Positions 1 to 7,702 of a stretch of 64,000 bases of DNA are shown one piece after another; position 1 is the stretch's first letter; each line of letters begins with the position of its first letter. This DNA comes from Streptomyces sp. 7-21 (lineage in GTDB: Bacteria; Actinomycetota; Actinomycetes; Streptomycetales; Streptomycetaceae). Position numbers and translations under genes: made by a program. Location of the stretch: positions 124,001 through 188,000 of the forward strand of contig NZ_JAERRL010000010.1 of NCBI RefSeq assembly GCF_016741785.1. The letters are read 5' to 3'. Below the pieces are notes generated by a model that saw only the letters and a program-made list of their open reading frames with translations, did not search any database and was not told where the DNA came from.

Positions 1-933
1 CTCGTCTACTGATGCAACCGCAGACGCCATGAAGATGTAGTGCTTGTCTTCCCCCGCCAAATAGCTCAGGAAATCATCCCTTAGTTTTTGAGTCCCGAGG
101 TAGTAGTCGCGGAAGGCTTTCGAATAGCTATCTGCCACTTCTCGACTAGGAGGAACTGGAACACGGATCTCCTCGTATCGCTTGCCGACGTCCTCGCGGT
201 TCGTTTGCATGAAGACGATACGGTCCCACTGGCGTCGAACCGCCTTCAAAGTCATTGCCCAAAGAAGGTAGAAGTTGTCGAATGATGCCTTCTCTGACGC
301 GCGGAGAACAAGAACTTCCTTGGTGAGAACGACGCGCTCTTGCCCTGGCATAATAAGGGCGAATTCGCCAATGTTCTTACTGGTCCTAATGGGGGTAATG
401 AGATCAAAGGCCTTAAGGCCTGATTCTTTCCCCTTCCAGAACCTCTCAGCAACTACATCTGGAACTCGATTTGTCGGGTTGATGTTTACCTGGCCGGCCC
501 GAATATCAGACACCTTAATGTATGGCACGTGTCCTGTGCGAAAGTCCGCCGAGGGGCTTCCGTGTCCATGTGTAGATTCAAGCGTGCCAGAGTGGATTAG
601 TTCACCGATCGTTTGGCTTTTGAAGCCCTCGAACTCTGGAGACTCCATCAAGAGTTCAAAGTCTCGAATTGATCGCTCATCGAAGTAGTTCGGAACAGCT
701 AGAAGCCGACTTCCTAGAGAGCTCGAATCGACCCACCGGCTGGTGTCCGTTGTCTCTAGGTTGTCAACGAGGGCGACGACATCTGCTGTGATCTGGTCGT
801 CAATTTCGGACGTCCGAAGGCCGGTTTCAGGATCCACAATGAATAGATCTTCGCCATCCTTGTTGATCCCTACGGTCGGCGCGTACGAGATGAACACCTT
901 GTCGTCGCGAAACCATGCTGGCTTATGAGGCAT
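1..933 (-). CDS. Restriction-modification specificity subunit (HsdS-like), partial
   Basis: This frame is open from an ATG at 933 to the window edge, giving 311 codons, so the C-terminus lies outside. The product would supply the DNA target recognition of a type I-like restriction-modification complex. The translation contains VPYIKVSDIRAG around residue 136 and EEIRVPVPP around residue 256, which resemble the segments that begin and end a target-recognition domain in HsdS proteins. The start lies 6 bp after the stop of the methylase gene, so the two form an operon. Codon use is visibly less GC-rich than in the rest of the window, which suggests recent transfer. The family call is fairly firm; which target it recognises cannot be seen. 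Confidence 0.75.
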   Translation of the reverse strand, partial: MPHKPAWFRDDKVFISYAPTVGINKDGEDLFIVDPETGLRTSEIDDQITADVVALVDNLETTDTSRWVDSSSLGSRLLAVPNYFDERSIRDFELLMESPEFEGFKSQTIGELIHSGTLESTHGHGSPSADFRTGHVPYIKVSDIRAGQVNINPTNRVPDVVAERFWKGKESGLKAFDLITPIRTSKNIGEFALIMPGQERVVLTKEVLVLRASEKASFDNFYLLWAMTLKAVRRQWDRIVFMQTNREDVGKRYEEIRVPVPPSREVADSYSKAFRDYYLGTQKLRDDFLSYLAGEDKHYIFMASAVASVDE

Positions 934-939
934 CGTAGA

Positions 940-2541
940 TCACTTCTTCTCGAAGACGTAGAAATTGGTCTTGGCGCGGCAGAAACCCTGGAATGCTTCC
1001 ATCGGGATATTGAGAACGCCTCGCAGAATAAAGCGATCCTCTAGCCATTTTGGCAGCCATTTGTAAGTCGGCGAGAAAAAGTAGGTCTCTGGGAGCACAA
1101 TGCCTAGCCGGCCGCCTTTCATCAGTAGTCGGTGAGCACGCTCAAGGAAGACCAGGCCGATTTCGAGATCAACGTACTCGCCCGCCTTTCGGCTGGCGGC
1201 TTCAGCAATGGTGTAATTGTTACGCCGGGAATCGGTTTTGCTGACCTTCAGGTTTTTGCCAAAGGGAGGGTTCGTGATGACTACAGTGAAGGACTCATCA
1301 CTAAGGGGCTGCTGAAGATGCCGGTAATCCTTGGCCCAGCGGTCTTCCCTTATGGAGTCGCCGATGTGGATATTGACGGAGCCATCGCCAAGGCCGACCA
1401 TAATGGCGCGGGTCAACTTGACGTTGATGGAGTCCTTATCGACGCCGTATACCTGTCGGTGGGCCCACGTTCGAGCCTGCGCAGCCTTCTCTTCGGGAAT
1501 TCCCCTCACCAAGGAGAGGAAGGCCTCCGTCAGGAACCCTCCGGTTCCGCACGCCGGATCGATGATCTTATCTTCGAGCCGGATATCCATCATTTTGACG
1601 GCTGCGGAAATGACTCGCTGAGGGGTAAAGTATTGACCTTCACCTGCTTTGAGGTTGGCCCGGCGGAAGACTTGGAATGCTGAGGAAATAGCTTCTGCGC
1701 CAACGTCCAAAAGATTGAGATTGGAAAGCTCATACACCACTTCGTGAATGGTGTGATCGTCTAGGTCGAGGCTTCCCTCTCGATGCTCAGCGAACACCTC
1801 AGGGCGCAGCTTCTTCAGCTTATCGAATTGCTCCTTCATGGAACGGGCAGTAGCTGCCTCGCCCCGTGACGAAAGCTGAAACGCTACAGGCTTAGTCTCG
1901 TCGTAGGAAGCGACGGAGTCCGACTCTAGTTTAAGTAGCAGAAGATTACACAGCTCGTTGAGTTGAGATTCTGACCTTGTTGACTTGCTGTCGCGTGCGA
2001 CAACAACATCAAGCAGACGCTTGAATGATGCCCGCAGTTGTCCAGGTCTAGGGGTCACCAAGTCGCGGTAGGTCAGGGGCTTCTCGGACGGCTGAGAGAA
2101 ATTTTCTCCCGGGTGAGGAAGTCCCTTGTTTCGCAGCTTTTTGAACGTGCCGTCAGCGAGCTTATATACGCGTACGTCATCTGACCCGTTGGACCAGTAG
2201 CCCATACGGGCGCGAGGCTCACGAGCCAGATAGATTTCCAGCTGAGATACGCCTTCAGCGAGAGTGGGCTGTTTGAACTCGCAGATTGCGAGAACATGTT
2301 CCCAGTCGCCCACATGCTGGGCGTCATCAAAGATGACCAAGTCGACTGGCCAGCCAGCGAAGGACTTGCCACCCTCCCGTTTCGCAGCGTCATGGGGGGA
2401 CTGCGGCACTCTCCACTCAGGCTTCCAACGGAGCTGTCCTTGGTCCCACCCCGACTCGATGAGCGCTTTGATCATCGGAAGGCGCACTCGTTGGTGCTCG
2501 GGGCCGCTGAGGGTACGGGAGAGGGTAGCTTCGTCAGTCAC
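940..2541 (-). CDS. N6-adenine DNA methylase with N-terminal PD-(D/E)XK-like domain
   Basis: A 533-residue protein with a GTG start. The C-terminal half is an N6_Mtase domain: the SAM-binding motif DPACGTGG is at residues 328-335 and the catalytic NPPF at 424-427. The N-terminal 110 residues look like the HSDR_N nuclease fold, with VDLVIF (Asp67) and CEFK (Glu88, Lys90) spaced like D and ExK of PD-(D/E)XK nucleases. It would methylate adenine together with the specificity subunit encoded 6 bp downstream. No separate HsdR gene is visible, although one could lie left of the window. A fused nuclease-methylase plus separate S subunit resembles the BcgI arrangement, but a methylation-only role is also possible. 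Composition is foreign compared with the neighbours. Confidence 0.8.
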   Translation of the reverse strand: MTDEATLSRTLSGPEHQRVRLPMIKALIESGWDQGQLRWKPEWRVPQSPHDAAKREGGKSFAGWPVDLVIFDDAQHVGDWEHVLAICEFKQPTLAEGVSQLEIYLAREPRARMGYWSNGSDDVRVYKLADGTFKKLRNKGLPHPGENFSQPSEKPLTYRDLVTPRPGQLRASFKRLLDVVVARDSKSTRSESQLNELCNLLLLKLESDSVASYDETKPVAFQLSSRGEAATARSMKEQFDKLKKLRPEVFAEHREGSLDLDDHTIHEVVYELSNLNLLDVGAEAISSAFQVFRRANLKAGEGQYFTPQRVISAAVKMMDIRLEDKIIDPACGTGGFLTEAFLSLVRGIPEEKAAQARTWAHRQVYGVDKDSINVKLTRAIMVGLGDGSVNIHIGDSIREDRWAKDYRHLQQPLSDESFTVVITNPPFGKNLKVSKTDSRRNNYTIAEAASRKAGEYVDLEIGLVFLERAHRLLMKGGRLGIVLPETYFFSPTYKWLPKWLEDRFILRGVLNIPMEAFQGFCRAKTNFYVFEKK

Positions 2542-2656
2542 GGCGCAACTGTAGCGGCTGTGTCGGACAACGGGGCTTGGCGAACCTTATGCCCCACTAT
2601 GTCCGATTGACGGTTTGCAAGGGCGCTCGTATCTGAGCGTAGAAAACCCTTCGTCG

Positions 2657-2688
2657 GATGCGCATCCCTATAAGATGAGATGCGCATC
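2657..2688. promoter_or_regulatory. Twin 10-bp palindromes at the putative methylase promoter
   Basis: The palindrome GATGCGCATC occurs at 2657-2666 and again at 2679-2688, two helical turns apart centre to centre. Between them, read on the minus strand, is an AT-rich CTTATAGG that could be the -10 box for the methylase gene about 120 bp downstream. The layout is that of a paired operator over a promoter. The binding protein is unknown. The 2542-2862 spacer holds no other convincing gene. Confidence 0.4.
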
Positions 2689-2862
2689 ACATCACCATAC
2701 GTACATTGTCTGGGCTGCTCAGTTTCCGGGTTCACCTCGAGCATCAACTTGTACAGGCTTACCGAGCAGGGGCTAGCGGTGTGAATCGAGTGTGCGAAAG
2801 GTTGGCGTTTTTACCGTCGTAAGTATGAGGCCCGTTCTCGAACCCGTAGAGAAAGTTGTTAC

Positions 2863-3432
2863 TCAGGCATTAGGCAGGGTCGGCGCCGGTGCTGGTGTCT
2901 CGTCCGTGAATCCGTGGTCCGCGGCCCGAGCTGCCCTCTGAGCCAACCAACCTGAGACACGGGGCCCGCCGTTGACCGCGGTTCCCTCAGTGACGGTTCG
3001 GACGTGCTCGAAGCCTTGATTCAGGTAGTAGCGCTGGAGGCCGCGGTTGGTGGTCCAGGCGTCCAGTCGGAGCCACTTCGCCCCTGCTCGGTAGGCCCGG
3101 TCGCCTGCCCAATCGAGCAGGCGACCGCCGAGGTTCCGGCTGGCGTGGGTGCGGGCCACCGTGAGCTTGGTGACGAACAGGGACGGCTCGCGCAGCTCCT
3201 CGTCCGTCCAGAGTCCTTCCTCGGCCTCGGTCGACAAGGTGATGGTCGCCGCGGTCGTCTCTCCGTCGCGCAGCATGAAGACTTCGCCGGCCTCGATGGT
3301 CGCCAGCAGGCGGTCCGCCGGGTAGGGGCGCTGCCACTGGTCGGTGCCGAGCTTGCTGAGCCACGCCGCCGCCTCCTGGCGGAACGCCAGGAGCACGGGC
3401 AGATCGTCGGGGCGAGCGGGAGTGATGATCAC
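2863..3432 (-). CDS. GNAT-family N-acetyltransferase
   Basis: The product begins VIITPARPDDLPVL and is about 189 residues long, the size of a single-domain GNAT enzyme, which transfers acetyl from acetyl-CoA to an amine. The conserved segment around residues 80-130 includes LFVTKLTVARTHASRNLGGRLL, shortened here to the core TKLTVAR..R.LGGRLL, matching strand beta-4 and the acetyl-CoA loop, followed by YLNQGFE near the end. The GTG start at 3432 overlaps the stop codon of the upstream regulator by four bases (GTGA), which fixes the start and shows translational coupling. GNAT genes commonly follow the KorSA-like regulator in AICEs. The substrate is unknown. Confidence 0.85.
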   Translation of the reverse strand: MIITPARPDDLPVLLAFRQEAAAWLSKLGTDQWQRPYPADRLLATIEAGEVFMLRDGETTAATITLSTEAEEGLWTDEELREPSLFVTKLTVARTHASRNLGGRLLDWAGDRAYRAGAKWLRLDAWTTNRGLQRYYLNQGFEHVRTVTEGTAVNGGPRVSGWLAQRAARAADHGFTDETPAPAPTLPNA

Positions 3433-3745
3433 GCGTTCTCGTTTCTGGCGGAGAGTTCGCCGATCTCGTAGTTCATGCGGTTCAGGTCTCCGCGGAAAGT
3501 CGTGATCGTGCACCGGATGGGCTTCTCGGCCGAGTAGCCGGTGCGCGTCCACAGCAGGACGGGCACGCCCGGGCCGATGTCCAGCAGGCGGGCTTCCTCC
3601 GGAGTGGGCATCCGGGTGGCGATCTCGTCGAAGTAGCCGATCTGCTCGATGCCGTGAGCAGCCAGATAGCGCGTGGTGCCCTCCGCGATGTCCCCCGGCT
3701 CTGAGAGCCGGGGCGCCTCCTCAACGAGCCACCCCGGGTAGGCGG
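3429..3745 (-). pseudogene. GntR/UTRA regulator (KorSA-like), N-terminus lost
   Basis: Only the C-terminal UTRA-type effector domain is present, from about AYPGWLVEEAP to the end, including DEIATRMPTPEEARLLDIGP and the tail FRGDLNRMNYEIGELSARN. A full regulator of this family has an N-terminal winged-helix domain and the first part of UTRA, together about 130-150 more residues. Upstream of about 3745 the frame is only the antisense shadow of the opposite gene, so the DNA-binding domain is missing. The remaining frame still overlaps the GNAT start. In intact elements this protein represses the transfer operon; here it should be unable to bind DNA. I infer a deletion, though an assembly error is possible. 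Confidence 0.75.
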
Positions 3746-3857
3746 AGCGGGGCGCGCGTCCGGTGCGGCGAGCACGGCCGGCGCCCGCCGTAAGGCCACC
3801 CGCCGCCCGACCGGTTCGGGCCGGACCGGATCGCTGTCCGGCGGGGCTCTCGGGCGG

Positions 3858-4862
3858 GTGGCGCAGGTGCGGGCGCTGCGCGAGTCGGCCCGTGCCGCGG
3901 CCCCGTCGCGGACCGCTCGCCGGGCGGAGACGACCAGGGCCCGCCGCGCGGTGGCGGACGCCCGCCGCGCGGCGAAGAGCCAGGCCCGTGCCGCGTCCCT
4001 GACCGGCAAGGGGCCGATCGGGCGAGCGGCGGCCAAGGGCGTGGGACGGATCGGCGCGGCCCGTGGCGCGGTGACCGAGCGCGCTCGTGCGGCGCGGGAC
4101 CGCGCGGCGGCCGGGCAGGTCGCGCAGCAGCGGGCAGCCGTGCGGACGGCTGCCGCACGGCAGCGGGCGCGTCAAGCGCTGTGGCGGTCCGCCGCCCGGT
4201 ACCAGGGCCGTCGGCTGCTGGCCGCGCTGCTGGCCGGAGTTCTGGGACTGGTCGGCATGCTCACCACCCCGCTCGGGCGGAAGCTCGGCTGGGCCTGGCT
4301 CCAGTACCCCGGCCGCCGCCTGTACGCCCGCCTGACGCGCACCGCCGCCGAGCAACGCGCCGCCCGCGACGCGGCGATCCGCGAACAGCAGCAGGCAGAG
4401 GAGGCCGCCGCCGAGGCCGAGGCGAACGGCGACGGCGAGCAGATCGGGGACACCGCCGAGCGTCCGGCCGGCGCTGTCCCCGTCCCACCCGACACGACGA
4501 CCAGCAAGGGAGAGAGCATGTCCGGTTTCCGGTTCGAGGAGGCCGCGGCCGAGATGGAGGCAGCGGCGCAGAGCTACGAGCCCGAGAACGCCATGGAGAT
4601 CCTCGCCATGGTCGAGGGGCTCCCGGCCGCGCTGACGAGCGTGGCGAACGTGATGCGGGTCCTGGCCGAGCGCGCCGATGGCGAGTTTCCGCTGGAGAAG
4701 GAGGTCGCGGACGGCTTCAACGACATGTTCGGCGCGCTGATGTCGGCCGTCGCGGTGGCCGAGGACATGGGCCCGCTGTTCCGCCAGGTCCACGCCCAGG
4801 ACATCGCCCGGCACGAGGACCCGCGCAACGGGCCCGAGGCCGAGAAGGGATGGAACGTCTAA
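3858..4862 (+). CDS. Conserved AICE membrane-associated protein, 5'-truncated
   Basis: Gene directly upstream of the TraB translocase. The first 110 residues are Arg/Ala-rich and very basic, followed by a hydrophobic segment RRLLAALLAGVLGLVGMLTT near residue 120, an Ala/Glu-rich coiled region, and an acidic C-terminal domain beginning MSGFRFEEAAAEMEAAAQSY. The frame stays open upstream of the GTG at 3858 to about 3780 with the same Arg-rich composition, so the original N-terminus was longer and has been cut at the junction with the headless regulator. An in-frame ATG at 4518 with the Shine-Dalgarno-like AGGGAGAG could start a separate 114-residue product. Function is unknown; position suggests a role in transfer. 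Confidence 0.65.
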   Translation: MAQVRALRESARAAAPSRTARRAETTRARRAVADARRAAKSQARAASLTGKGPIGRAAAKGVGRIGAARGAVTERARAARDRAAAGQVAQQRAAVRTAAARQRARQALWRSAARYQGRRLLAALLAGVLGLVGMLTTPLGRKLGWAWLQYPGRRLYARLTRTAAEQRAARDAAIREQQQAEEAAAEAEANGDGEQIGDTAERPAGAVPVPPDTTTSKGESMSGFRFEEAAAEMEAAAQSYEPENAMEILAMVEGLPAALTSVANVMRVLAERADGEFPLEKEVADGFNDMFGALMSAVAVAEDMGPLFRQVHAQDIARHEDPRNGPEAEKGWNV

Positions 4863-4864
4863 CG

Positions 4865-6961
4865 ATGAGCGCGACCACACAGGCCAAGACCACGGGGCCG
4901 GTGTGGGACTGGGCGGCCGGTCACGGACCCGTGACCGGCGCCCTGTCCGCCACCACCGGATGCCTCGCCGTCGCCACCACCGGAGCCGCCGCCGGCCTGC
5001 CGCCCGGCTGGGCGCTGGCCGTCGGCGCGGCCGGGGCGATCGGCCACACCATCACCGGCCTCCGCGACCGCCTGTCGGCCCGCACCATCGGCATGCGGGC
5101 CGCCTCCTGGCTGCTCGGCGCAGGGTGGACCACTTGGGCCATGGCCACCACTCCGCTGTCCTGGACCGCGCTCGGGTCGCTGGCCACGCTCGGGGTCGGC
5201 ATCGGCGCCGCGGCCCGTGCCACCCTGCTGCACGAGGAGGCGCGGGAGCTGGAGGCACTCGCGCAGGCTGAACGGCAGGTGGCCGCCGAGCTCTCCGCCG
5301 AACGACGGGCCATCGCCGCCGAATGGGTGGACCGGATCCAGCGGGTGTGCGGGATCACCGTGCGGGTGCGGGCGGTGGAGATGTGGCCCACCGGCACCGG
5401 GTTCACCCTGGACGCCGAACTGCCGCCCGGCGGGACCACCTACGACCGCATCGCACGGGAGGCGCCCAAGCTGGCTGCGGACGCCCGGCTGCCGCACGGC
5501 TGCACCGCCGCCGCCTCCCCGGGCATCGACCAGGGCCGTGTCCTGGTCGACGTGACCACGGTCAACGTGCTCGCCCAGGAGGTCACCTACCCCACCGACT
5601 ACGGGCCGCTGTCGGTGCACACAGGCATCCCGTGGGGGTTGCGGACCAACGCGGACGAGATTCGCGTCTACCTGCGCGAGCAGTGCGCACTGGTCGTCGG
5701 CCCCACCGGGTCGGGCAAGACCAACATGGTCCACACCATCCTGGCCGGGTTCGCCCGCGCCACCGACGTGCTCACTTGGGTCATCGACCTCAACGCCGGA
5801 TCGGCCGGCCTGCCCTGGGTCCGCCCCGCCCTCGACCGTGACGGGCGGCCGGTCGACGGCCTGCGGCCGGGGGTGGACTGGCTGGCCGCCTCCCCCGAGG
5901 AAGCGGCGCGGATGCTGGATGCGGCTGTGCGGATCGCCAAGCACCGCAAGACCGTCTACCAGGACCTGATGGCCCAGGCGAACACCGATCTGCTGCCCAT
6001 CAGCGACCGCATCCCGCAGATCATCATCGTGATCGACGAAGGTGCGGAGATCCTGGCCGCCACCGACCGCACCTCGCGCACGCTCGCGGCCAAGATCCTG
6101 GAAGTGATCCGCATCGCCCGCGCCATGGGCATCCGCACCGTGCTGACCGCACTGGGCGCCACCGGCGCGGTGCTGGGCAACCTGATGATCCGCCGGGAGG
6201 CCAAGGTCCGCGTCGCGCTCACCGGCGGGGAGACCGAGGGCATGGACCTGGCCAAACAGTTCCCCGGCTCCCGCGGGCTGCGTGTGGACCAGGCCCCCTA
6301 CAAGGGCGCCGGATTCCTGGGCACTCCCGAATCCCCGGCCGCGCTGTTCAAGTCCTGGCGGATCCTGCCCAACCAGATCCGCGACATCGTGGCCGCCACC
6401 TCCGACCGCCACCCCACCCTGGACGGTCCGTCGACCACGGCCGCCGGGCCGGACTACGCCCGGCGCTGGGACCCGGACCGCACCGCCTGGATGCGGGACG
6501 CGGACGGTGGCGGAGCGGTGCAGGCAGCGCCCCCGGCCCGGGGCGGCGGGCTGGACCTGTCCGCTTTCCGGAGCGAGCAGCCGCCCGCCGCGGAGCCGGA
6601 CGCGGACGAACTCGCCCGGCGCTTCCGTGAGCAGATCGACGCCCAGTTCGCCACCGCCCCCGAACCGGGCACGGAGCCGGACCGGCCGACCCCGGGCGGG
6701 CTGAACCTGTCGGCCCTGCGGAACGAGGACAACCCGACCCGCGAAGCGGCGCTGACGCTGCTGCTCGCCGCCGGCCCCGAAGGCACCGGGGCCTCGGCCA
6801 TCGCCCGCGCACTCGCCGCCGAGCACGGCACCACCCGGCAGACGGTCGTCGGCTGGCTCAAGGCCTGGACCGAGGACGGAACCGCGGTGCGGGTCGGCAC
6901 CGGCACCAAGGCCCGCTACGTCCATCGCCGTCACGCCCCCGACGCACCTCCCGAGGCGTAG
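4865..6961 (+). CDS. traB: FtsK/SpoIIIE-like conjugative DNA translocase (TraB)
   Basis: A 698-residue hexameric-ATPase-type DNA pump that would move double-stranded DNA between mycelial cells. Two hydrophobic stretches near residues 25-100 should anchor it in the membrane. Walker A is VVGPTGSGKTNM at about 277-288 and Walker B is IIIVIDEGAE at about 386-395. Residues 628-690 look like a winged-helix domain (ASAIARALAAEHGTTRQTVVG shortened to its HTH core SAIARALA..GTTRQTVV), the part that reads the clt repeats in known TraB proteins. The ATG lies two bases after the preceding stop. The gene is full length and intact. Candidate target repeats lie immediately after its stop codon. Confidence 0.88.
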   Translation: MSATTQAKTTGPVWDWAAGHGPVTGALSATTGCLAVATTGAAAGLPPGWALAVGAAGAIGHTITGLRDRLSARTIGMRAASWLLGAGWTTWAMATTPLSWTALGSLATLGVGIGAAARATLLHEEARELEALAQAERQVAAELSAERRAIAAEWVDRIQRVCGITVRVRAVEMWPTGTGFTLDAELPPGGTTYDRIAREAPKLAADARLPHGCTAAASPGIDQGRVLVDVTTVNVLAQEVTYPTDYGPLSVHTGIPWGLRTNADEIRVYLREQCALVVGPTGSGKTNMVHTILAGFARATDVLTWVIDLNAGSAGLPWVRPALDRDGRPVDGLRPGVDWLAASPEEAARMLDAAVRIAKHRKTVYQDLMAQANTDLLPISDRIPQIIIVIDEGAEILAATDRTSRTLAAKILEVIRIARAMGIRTVLTALGATGAVLGNLMIRREAKVRVALTGGETEGMDLAKQFPGSRGLRVDQAPYKGAGFLGTPESPAALFKSWRILPNQIRDIVAATSDRHPTLDGPSTTAAGPDYARRWDPDRTAWMRDADGGGAVQAAPPARGGGLDLSAFRSEQPPAAEPDADELARRFREQIDAQFATAPEPGTEPDRPTPGGLNLSALRNEDNPTREAALTLLLAAGPEGTGASAIARALAAEHGTTRQTVVGWLKAWTEDGTAVRVGTGTKARYVHRRHAPDAPPEA

Positions 6962-6964
6962 CCC

Positions 6965-7093
6965 CTTGTCGCTTGTCGCCCTGTCCTCAAGCAGGGCTCC
7001 GGAGGGTCCCATACGGACCGGAAACCGGCTCTGACCTGCAAGGCGACAAGCGACAAGACGAGCGACAAGCCGGACGACAAGCGACACGACAAG
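6965..7093 (+). promoter_or_regulatory. clt: Candidate clt transfer locus with CGACAAG repeats
   Basis: The 190-bp gap after traB carries seven exact copies of the 7-mer CGACAAG. Five run forward at 7044, 7051, 7063, 7075 and 7087, and two run in reverse at 6965 and 6972. The two reverse copies and the first two forward copies form a perfect 16-bp inverted repeat (6965-6980 with 7042-7057). In Streptomyces plasmids the cis-acting transfer locus lies just 3' of traB and is made of short direct repeats bound by the TraB winged helix; that knowledge plus position is the basis for the call. Confidence 0.6.
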
Positions 7094-7153
7094 CAAGGAC
7101 CGGGCAGCACCCCACCCGCGGGTGCTGCCCGTCGTCATCGAAGGGACCCCGTT

Positions 7154-7615
7154 GTGCACCCCCAGACCCCGTACGAGATCACCACCCTGCCTCCGCAGCC
7201 CACCGCCCGGCACGGCGGGATGCTGCCGCACGAGATCCCGCCCGGCGTCCAGCTCGTCACCCTGCCGAACGGTGTGCGCGCCCTCGCCTACACCCAGACC
7301 ACCCCGGCCCCGACTGTGTCGGCGCCCGCAACAACCCCGATCCCGACATGGGCCAAGACCACCGCCCTCCTCGCACCGACCATCGGCGGCGGCATTGCTG
7401 CCGCCGGTGTCGGACTCTCCTACGCCGCACCGGGATTGATCGCCATGAGCCACGCTCTGTGGGCCGCTGTCGCCCTCGTCGCCGCCGGCGCCGTCGCTCT
7501 GCCCGTGCTGCTGGGCACCGCCCGCCGCAAGACGGCAGCACCGACACAGATCACGCAGAACATCACCGCCACCGGCCTGTTCGGCAAGGCCACCGGCACC
7601 ATCAACCACCGCTGA
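7154..7615 (+). CDS. Small membrane protein of AICE-1, Spd-like
   Basis: A 153-residue protein with a GTG start. The first 70 residues are Pro/Thr-rich. Two hydrophobic segments follow: ALLAPTIGGGIAAAGVGL near residue 75 and ALWAAVALVAAGAVALPVLL near residue 105. The C-terminus is short and polar. It sits between the transfer and replication genes, where AICEs usually carry spread (Spd) genes that help intramycelial spread of the element. There is no catalytic motif. The spread role is inferred from position and topology only. Confidence 0.6.
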   Translation: MHPQTPYEITTLPPQPTARHGGMLPHEIPPGVQLVTLPNGVRALAYTQTTPAPTVSAPATTPIPTWAKTTALLAPTIGGGIAAAGVGLSYAAPGLIAMSHALWAAVALVAAGAVALPVLLGTARRKTAAPTQITQNITATGLFGKATGTINHR

Positions 7616-7702
7616 CCACAGAACGACGACGGCCCCCCATTCCGCCAAGAACCGGGGCCGCCGTCCATCCAGCCCTTCCGTAGAGAACTGGAGATCTCCA
7701 GC

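Noticed and set aside
2600..2630. Possible left attachment site of AICE-1 (GACGGTTTGCAAGG)
   Set aside because: Only a short partial match to the core CCACGACGGTTTTCAAGA and no surrounding tRNA similarity; the true outer end is probably beyond the window.
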